From Raphanus sativus (lineage: Eukaryota; Streptophyta; Magnoliopsida; Brassicales; Brassicaceae): 64,000 nt of DNA. Below the pieces are notes generated by a model that had not been told where the DNA came from, did not search any database, and saw nothing but the letters and a program-made list of their open reading frames with translations. Below, piece by piece: positions 56,307 to 64,000 of the stretch (its first letter is position 1; each line of letters starts with the position of its first letter). Made by a program: the position numbers and the translations under genes. The stretch is taken from positions 9,618,106-9,682,105 of the forward strand of contig NC_079518.1 of NCBI RefSeq assembly GCF_000801105.2, given 5' to 3'.

Positions 56307-59300
56307 TATTTATAAAAAAAGGTGAATCGCATAGTGATATTTCTCTTTCAAAATTCTGTAGTTTACCTATTAAATTTGTTTTCCAAAAAAAAACCGAAAT
56401 GGGTTTAAGAATTTGTTCAAAAAATAAAAAAATATCGAAATGGGGTTTCTAAAAGATGAATAATGAGGAAGACAAGAGGATCTGATAAGACTGTACCTTA
56501 CCATTAATCGCCGCCAATCATCCCTCAAGCCAATTCAGTCGCTTGGTACAATGTACCAATGCCATTAATAATTTTTTGAGTTAGTGGAAGTGTTTTTTCA
56601 CGTAATTATTGATTACGATACTGAATATATTACTATAAAAGACAATTAGTCATCATGATTAGCGTCTAAAAAGGAAATTCGAAACATGACCCAATTAAGA
56701 AAGAACAAAACTTTAAAGATACACTACGGGATCCCCCGATACACTACACATATGTCTGAACTTTTTGTGTTCCGTTCACATTATGTTTAGGTACATCTGT
56801 CTGAACTTTAGTTAATTTTTTTTTCATAACCGTAACACCTCAAAGGTTTTCTAGACCTAAAAAACTAATTTCACGAAATCACGATATTCTGCGTATTCTT
56901 GTCATTTAAGATAGTCTGGATGGCCAAGAAAACTCGAACCTAAAGCGGTACTCACAGTTGTAAATCATTTATCACTAAGTCAAATCAACTTGGTTTGAAC
57001 TTTTGTTATTCGAGGTTTATATTTCATATGGTTAATTATTCCATTTAATAATATATATATACATTTTTCTCAGTTAAATTTTGAAAAAAATTAATACAAA
57101 AATGGAAAAGGTTAATTTATAGTGAGAATGGCAAATTCGAATTTTCTCAAACTGAAGAACAATTTTCTAAGAATGTTTTAAAAGAGGTTCTAAATAGATT
57201 CACAGAATATCTGAAATCCCAATCCAAATTTCATCTCTAGTACACTCTCATTATTAGGGTTTTGCTTTCTCTGAAACTCTACTGGTGAAATGGTCGACAT
57301 ATGGTTGAAATTTTGAAATTGCTGTGTAACTTAATGGTTGTTGTAATTAGGAAACGGAAAACAATCATTAGGTTGAAAGCATTTTTTTCAGTGAAATGAA
57401 AAAAACACGTAGGGTTTCTAGTGATAGTGATAAGACATTAATTGTTTTGAATCGTAAAAACATTTAATTAATTGTTTAACATTTTAAATGATCAACTTAC
57501 AAAATGTTAGCGTTTGTCACTATTTATATTTGATTTTGTAAGTTGTGGAAATAAAACATTAGAAATTAGCGGAAGAGTTTTTCCATTTCAAAAATAATTG
57601 AAAGGTTTTAATTATCACTAAAGATATTTTTAAAGAACGTCTTAGCAAGGAAAGCTCAATTACCAATCTATCTCAGAATTATGCAAAAAACGGGCTACAG
57701 GAACCAATAAATAAACTATTGTAAAGAATGAGATTTTCTTTGTCCTCCGTAGAGAATGAGTTAGACAATTCAAAATGTTCAAAAAATCCTTATATATGAT
57801 TTCTCAAGGTTCTTCACCAATCCGAACATTTAGGACCCGATTAATTCAAACGTAGTAGTTGCAGTTGCGGTTACGGGAATTTATTGATGAGGTTAGTTGC
57901 GGTTTCAAGCGTTATTAACTGTTTTGTTTGACTGACATAACATTTAAAAATTGTTGTGTTTGCGAAATATTTGTAAATGGCTGATTGTGAGATATTGCAG
58001 CAGTTTAATAATAACTTACCAATATTAACATTTATAACATTATTAAAACATAATATTATGATAAAATATAATAATTATTAATATAATATGATTAATAATG
58101 ATATTATGTTTATATATTCAATTTTAATTAGTTTAAAGTGATAATTTTAATAATTTTTAAAAACTTTTAAAATAATATTTTGTTTGGTTTATATATATAT
58201 GTATATATCTTTATATATGTATGTAAATTAATTTTTAAAAATTCTAATGAATTTTTAGTTTAAAGTTTTTATAAAATAAATTATGATACTGTTTCTGAAT
58301 TTGAATTAATATATAAAATGTGTACATATTTTTATTTATAATGTTTTAATTTTTAATTTTTAATTTAAAATTTTAAATATATTTTTCAAAATTAATTTTA
58401 TATTTATTTATGCATCCGCAACCGTCTGCAACCGCAAACTAGCTAGAATCAGCTTTTGATTTTAAAAAGTTCAAAATATTTTCGAAGCGATTCATAATGG
58501 TTTATATGATTATTTTGGAACACTGTTTTTTCAGGTGGTAGCAGGAAAAACAGTTAAGTATTTGATAACAAATTAATTATCTATCTTATTCAAAGATCAC
58601 CAATCAAGTGAGTTAACTCATTATCTAGAATAATTCTTTAACTAGTCCTCGCAGAGATTGCTAATAAAATTTTCTTTACTTGGAATCCAAATTTTCTGAT
58701 AGTGGAATTTTCTTTAATTAGCTTTGCCGTCGCGTTCTTTATGTACTTAAGATATCACAGTTCTCTTGTCAATTTACAGTTATTTTGTCTAAGATAAAAT
58801 ATTCTTAGCTAACAAAAAAAGAACATTTGATATTTGGAGAAAAATTAATATTTTATTTTTTCCTTACACCAAATTCTTTAAAAATATTTTTAGTACTAAA
58901 ACCTTCAATTATTTTATTAAATGGGAAAATCCTTAATTAAGTTTTTTTTGCTAACTTGTAAAAAACTATTTTGGATAAAAAATCTATAGTGACTAAATTT
59001 CATTTCAAAGCGGTGTCCCACATCATTGGAAGTGTTTTTAACTCTTTAGCTTTCAAACCATTAACGTCTATCACTTTCTGTTACAAAATTATATACAAAA
59101 ATGACATAAGTTAATAATTTTTAAGTTAAAAAGTTAAATTAACTGATGAGGTTTGTTACGATTCAAAAATAGCCAAAAGATTCTATCACGGAAAACCCAA
59201 ATAAGTTTAAACTTATAAGCTTCAACAGTTTGTAATTTTCTTGGAGCTGTAAACATTTTTTTTTGGTACAAATGTTAAATAAGCTGTAAACATTTTCTTT

Positions 59301-59700
59301 CAGAAGGGCCAATGAACAAGAATGAATTTTACTCTAACCACATATTCACGAATAAAATCTGTTACAGATTGGGTTGTGATATATATATATATACAAACGG
59401 GGGCTTATTGAATGAAATGTTTTTTTTGAACAACAGAGTGAAATGTTTAACTCATCAAAATTAGTATAAAGGAAAAAAGTAGGTCTGACATAAGAATTCA
59501 TTGGACAAAATAGTCACACACACAACACATATGGCCTTTTCGCCGGCTGTGTTACTCACGCGCCACCTTTGAAAAGCCGGTCTAAATTGAAGACCTCAAT
59601 CTGTTTTCTGTTTTCGAATTTGACAGACCAGGTGTGCTCTTTTACCCAGTCACTATAAAACACATGTTTTTGAAACTCTGTAGAACTCTTAGCAAGGATT
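56307..59700. other. AT-rich intergenic DNA with repeat remnants
   Basis: Two weak features are noted. At about 56880-57010 (minus strand) an A-box-like 'gacttagtgataaatg' and a B-box-like 'taggttcgagt' suggest a SINE remnant. At 57850-58450, inverted GCGGTTGC-type motifs ('gttgcagttgcggtta' left, 'gcaaccgtctgcaaccgc' right) bracket a very AT-rich core, like a TIR element with GC subterminal repeats, but no target duplication was paired. No gene is seen. Confidence 0.35.
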
Positions 59701-59729
59701 GGACCAAACTAAAACAAAAGTAGAAAAGC

Positions 59730-59776
59730 TCCCCCTCTCTCTCTCCCCCTCTCTCTCTCTCTCTCTCTCTCTCTCC
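59730..59776 (+). repeat. (CT)n tract in the MIR156b promoter
   Basis: A run of CTCTCT interrupted by CCCC just upstream of the TATA box. CT-rich patches at this position are common in plant core promoters, including MIR156 genes. Confidence 0.7.
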
Positions 59777-59778
59777 CC

Positions 59779-59786
59779 TTTATATA
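59779..59786 (+). promoter_or_regulatory. TATA box of MIR156b
   Basis: TTTATATA followed by CC, in 'cccctttatataccgactg'. It lies about 235 bases upstream of mature miR156, so the transcript would start near 59815. Confidence 0.7.
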
Positions 59787-59987
59787 CCGACTGTGTCGCC
59801 ATAAAACAAATACTCATCAAACAGCTAGATCTCTGAGAATTGAAATACGATTGAGTTAAGGGTTCTCTCGCATGTTCATTAGGGTTTGGAGAGATCTGTG
59901 AGCACGGGGAGTGAGGATGAGAGAGTTTGAGTCTTTTTGCACAGAAAGTCCATGTGGGTGCTGTATTTAATTATAAGTTGCTAGAAG

Positions 59988-60116
59988 ACAGAGAAGAAAT
60001 GCAACAGAGAAAACTGACAGAAGAGAGTGAGCACTTGCAAGACACTGTTATGTATCAATAACTTTGCGTGTGCGTGCTCACCTCTCTTTCTGTCAGTTGC
60101 CTGACTTCTCGCTTTC
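59988..60116 (+). ncRNA. MIR156B: microRNA precursor miR156b
   Basis: Mature miR156 TGACAGAAGAGAGTGAGCAC is exact at 60015-60034. The passenger strand (TGCTCACCTCTCTTTCTGTC, then AGT) at 60075-60097 lies on the opposite arm and pairs with it with few mismatches. The outer stem pairs ATGCAACAGAG with the TTGCCTGA side, and the terminal loop lies near 60044-60066. The loop and flanks ('cactgttatgt.tc.ataactttgcgtgtgcgtg') agree with Arabidopsis MIR156b from memory, as does the location downstream of CIPK6. miR156 represses SPL transcription factors and controls the juvenile-to-adult phase change. The product is non-coding. Confidence 0.96.
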
Positions 60117-63100
60117 TCTCTCTCTTCTCTCAACTTTTTTGGCCTTTTTTATCATCTACATATCACTTACCTTCTTATCATCTCTTTTGTTGTGCACTGG
60201 CATGGTGATGTAGATAAGACTGACGCCCTTTCATTATCATTTCGTTATCTGTATGTTTTTTCTTCATCTTTTTTTTGTATAGGGGTTGAAGTGTGTGCTC
60301 GCCTATGCTTCAGATTTTTTGTTCTCAAGCATTTTGGTGAAGAAAAGCTCAGATTTTCATATCTGGGGTTTATGATGATAAATATAAACTTTAAAATTAG
60401 CTGTTTTGTTTTCTTCTAGTGGATCTAAGAAAAGCGCGAGTTTTGATGATCATGAACCCCCACCGGTACACATTCTTCTCTGAGATTAATTAACTATTTA
60501 TTCATTGCCTCTTTGTCTTTTTTCGGATATAATTTGCGTTTTTCTTCTTTTTTTTGTTTGTTTAAGTTTCTGCATGTTGAAATTCTTTGAAAATCTTAGT
60601 AGCTACATGCAATTGAATCTCAGTTTATATATGCATCTGTCTTCTTTCTTTTCAAATTCTAGAAACCAGATGTGGTTTTCAGGTTTCATCATAAGCCATT
60701 AATGATGGAATTTTGTGAATAACATGTACATACTAGTTCTGTACCGTTTTAATGGGAGTATGAATTTTTCTAAGGAGTAATGGTAATGAAACACTGAATC
60801 TAGCTGTTTGTTCTTAAAAGTCTTCCATCTCTAATTTCCTTTTTGGTGTTAGGTTTGTACGGATTAATACACGTTTTTGCATTGAAGTCTTATCTTGGCA
60901 TGTGACCCGGAAGTAGGTGGAGGAGATTCGCTGAAATTGATTTCTTTGCAAGTTGTGATCCAAAGTAAAAAGATTGGTTAACCCTATACCTAATACTTCT
61001 TTATATATCCTTTTTTTCCTTGCAAATATCTTCGTTTTTTGCGTCTAATTTTGCTAGGAAATAATTTTTATTTCTTCCAAGTCGCAATGTTAGTTTCTAC
61101 TAAAACAGTTTATCTTATATAGTACAAAAGGAGGTTGAAAACGTTAGTTTATACTGAAATCGCATCACTCTTCTGCTGTTTTTTAATTGCAATGGTTGGT
61201 TTAGTACAAGTTTTAGAGTTACTATATTTCATCTTATCTTATTCTGGTTGGTTTGATCTTTTGTTGTGCTGGCCAAGTCCAACTTAATGTATTTTAATCA
61301 AAGTTTAGGGCTTTGTAATTGTATGCCTAGTTTTGCAGTTATTTTGCTAGAGTCTGATTTGAGCAAAGGCATGAGTTGGTTTTTTGTCTCCTCACTATTG
61401 GCTTTGTAAGGCATTTTGCTAACCTTGTGTCAACCATTCAATTATGGAAATGTGTTTGTGTTGTGTTTGATGAAATCCAATTGTGAAATATGGGTAAGGG
61501 TACAGGTGTCTAATGTGCTTCACCTTGAAATCCATAGTTGAAGTCGTGAATAGATAACAGTGGAGCCGGATCAGGTGTCTGGTGTTGTGTTTGATGAAAT
61601 CAAATTGTAAATCTGGTGTTGTGTTTGATGAAATCAAATTGTAAACCTGGTTGATTACCTGTTCTAGTGTCTTAAGGGCTTCACCAGCTTTTTTCCTTAG
61701 CATGGTAAGTCATGTATATATAATTTGACCTCTATATAAGGCAGACTTTAGAAATTTCATGTACTTATTGTTGGTTTAGGTTATTGTGATGACTGTGTTG
61801 TTTCTGCTGGTCTTCATCCACTTAAATTCAGATATTTGTTCTTGAAGTAGTTCTCAATCAGTGGGTTCAAATGAGCATTAGACTTCAGATTTTGTAAGGG
61901 GATAGAGAGACGATTGTGTTTGTCGACTGTGAAATATTTTAGACTGTATCTTGTTAGAGTATCATATTTTCATAACCACGGATTGATGTAGAGGCCGAGC
62001 ACCATGTGATATACTGATGTGTTAGGCTATCTTTGTTATCTTCCTTTTGTTGCATCTCCAATTAAGCAATTAAGCTCTACTGATTGTTAGATAGGTGAAC
62101 TAAAGCAAAAGAAAAGTTATTGAGCTTGAGGGCATTTATTTGTAAGCGTTAAAGTAACTCTAGTGATGATACCATTGTGAGAAAAGTGTTGATTGATTTG
62201 TTTAATCCTTGCTGTGCAAGTGAGTTTACTATGGCTGAACAGGATCCTGTTTTTTTGGTTTTGGGCACTGTCATCACCAAAAACCTACGCAAGAAAAGAC
62301 ATCCCTCGTGAAAGCAATAATAACAACCTGATTTAGTGTTTGATTGCTTTTGCAGGAGTGAGATCAATATCAAGTGGGAAGATAATTCAAGGATATATAA
62401 ATTTCAAGGTTGGAAGTGTAGCACTCAGTTAAAATCATTGATGATAAAAATAGTGAAATTGACAATAGATTTCTAGCTTGATGATCCTGGAGAAACATTT
62501 ATGTCATTACCTCAGTTTGCTTGCAATTTGCATTATGTGTTTTGTCATAGTTCAATACTGAGTTATGTTTCTCAATCATGGTGGATTCAGTGGGTTTGTT
62601 GACTTGAAACTGAAGATTGGCAAGAGCACTTGTTGGTTATTGTATTTTGTGATCACGGATGCATCAGCTCCATCAGCCTTTTTTCTTCTCGTCTCTCTGC
62701 GTACGAGAGAGAGAGAGCATCTCTGAGGTATTAGTTCATTTCTTCTCTGCTTTTGGTAGTCAGAGAACTTGGTTCATGTCGATTGTGTCAATCTGAAGGT
62801 GTATGTCATGCTCTCTTTAGATCTTTTTGTCTCCCATTTTGCTTCACAAGCCCGGAATAGATTATCTAACATCTACTGGTTTCATGTATTGACCTTGTTT
62901 TATTTTGATTTTTCATCGGACAGGACTCATACAGGATTAAGGTATACTTGCTTCTTTATTGATTAAGGTATACTTTCTATCATATTTTCTTCATTGATAT
63001 ATTTTTGCCCTAGGTCCATAAAGCTAAACCATTTCACGCTTTTGCTTCGTTCATCTGAAACAAAAGATTAAAAGGGTAGCTAAATTGTTATCTTTAAATA

Positions 63101-64000
63101 TGTTCTTGTGTGATCTACTTTTCGCATATCAGTCATGTTGAATTTATCGTCATTTACCTAAAACAAGACATGTGTCTGACGCTTAGGTCTTAGCGTAAAG
63201 ATGATAAGGCAAATTCTGTTATGAGAGTACGTCAGCGATCCAATTCTCAGCGACTAATAAACAGCATGATACGATCCTGCGGCCAATCTTCTCAAATTTA
63301 CAGCAAAAGTTGTGAGTTTATTATGATCATATATATATATATATATATATATACTTGTCTTACTTGATCTTAACATAAGAAGCAAGGCGGTGAATGGAGA
63401 AGGTGTTCTCGATATAATCAAGTCTGCTATCTTTCAGCTCGTTGGGATAGGGGTTGAATTGTAAAAATAACCTCCAAACTAGATGGTAAATCTGTATGTT
63501 TGCTTATAGAAATTAGAACCAACTCATCTTAATTCCGCTAGATACAACGCGGACTAGTCGACCAATTTAAGGCAATCGACGAAATGAATGAGAACCTTCT
63601 TTAAGAGCCGAGTGGTTTACTTTTGAATCAGAAATAAATGAATGTAGTGGGGAGTTAGTAGCTAACCCACTCGCTGAATCAAATCTGTGTCCCACATTCC
63701 TTTCCTCGCAAGCCTAATACGTCCAAACTTCGCCGTGATTCCTTTCCACCATTTGCTTTTAAGCTCAATAACAAATCCCTTATTAAACATGAAGTCAAAG
63801 CCATGCTGATTTTCGAGTTCTTTGTCTTAAAAGATTACCACCGGGTTGGAAATACCAATGCAATACACGAGTGTGCCATTGATAGCGGTTTGTAGAATTA
63901 GGTAAAAAGACAGAAACAAAAGTGTACGCAATTACGGTGTCATTTTCCAGAACGCAACATTATTATTACTATTTGAGAAAGTAATTCACTCATTAGGTTA
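60117..64000. other. Probable downstream part of the MIR156b primary transcript, then intergenic
   Basis: T-rich on the plus strand with short open frames lacking family features, as expected for a long, intron-containing plant pri-miRNA or adjacent ncRNA transcribed rightwards. A 34-bp tandem repeat lies at 61579-61646, an (AT)n tract at about 63328-63353 and a (GA)n tract at about 62705-62718. No protein gene is recognised to the right edge. Confidence 0.4.
61579..61646 (+). repeat. 34-bp tandem repeat, two copies plus an older third
   Basis: 'ctggtgttgtgtttgatgaa' plus 'atcaaattgtaaa' occurs at 61579 and 61613 with one difference. A more diverged copy ('gtgttgtgtttgatgaaatcc') lies at about 61456. 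Confidence 0.8.

Noticed and set aside
60192..60702. Open frames of 65-75 codons downstream of the miR156b hairpin
   Set aside because: Hydrophobic, T-rich translations with no conservation seen; better explained as non-coding primary transcript or intron.

Overview
The window is nuclear DNA of a crucifer, very probably Brassica or a close relative (Raphanus/Sinapis). The genes have short plant exons, GT-AG introns and AT-rich intergenic DNA. Their proteins match, from memory, a run of genes on the lower arm of Arabidopsis chromosome 4, in the same order: MAT1 (At4g30820), ASHR3 (At4g30860), a lipid-transfer protein (At4g30880), UBP24 (At4g30890), NFD1 (At4g30930), WRKY32 (At4g30935), FAD6 (At4g30950), CIPK6 (At4g30960) and MIR156b. 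Several Arabidopsis genes between these are missing, as expected for one fractionated subgenome after the Brassiceae genome triplication. At-locus numbers and family names come from memory, not from a search.

Layout. 1-5.3 kb: a LINE on the minus strand with both reading frames open (ORF2 runs off the left edge). 6.6-12.0 kb: MAT1, ASHR3 and a lipid-transfer protein on the plus strand. 12.2-15.1 kb: Helitron-like DNA, a LINE remnant and a chimeric pseudogene made of ASHR3 exon 3 fused to the lipid-transfer gene. 15.4-22.9 kb: UBP24, NFD1 and WRKY32 on the minus strand. 23.2-26.7 kb: a composite insertion bracketed by a 92-bp direct repeat, with a fold-back carrying two Harbinger-type transposase fragments. 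27.4-27.9 kb: two more fold-backs, one made of aspartyl-protease fragments. 28.5-30.7 kb: FAD6 on the minus strand. 30.8-40.2 kb: AT-rich repeat DNA with Stowaway MITEs, Helitrons (one nested in a MITE terminus) and a long TC microsatellite. 40.7-42.0 kb: intronless CIPK6. 42-59.7 kb: gene-free, with Harbinger-like, hAT and Stowaway elements and degenerate telomere-like repeats. 59.7-60.1 kb: the miR156b hairpin with its promoter. 60.1-64 kb: probable downstream part of the miRNA transcript, no protein gene recognised.

The genes do not form one pathway; they are a conserved syntenic series. Roles are CDK-activating kinase assembly (MAT1), histone methylation (ASHR3), deubiquitination (UBP24), organellar translation (NFD1), transcription control (WRKY32), plastid lipid desaturation (FAD6), calcium-CBL kinase signalling (CIPK6) and SPL repression (miR156). 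I saw no evidence of a wholly new biochemical system. The most unusual structures are the transposon architectures: the Helitron inside a Stowaway terminus, the gene-fragment fold-backs, and the LINE with an ATGA-coupled ORF1/ORF2 junction.
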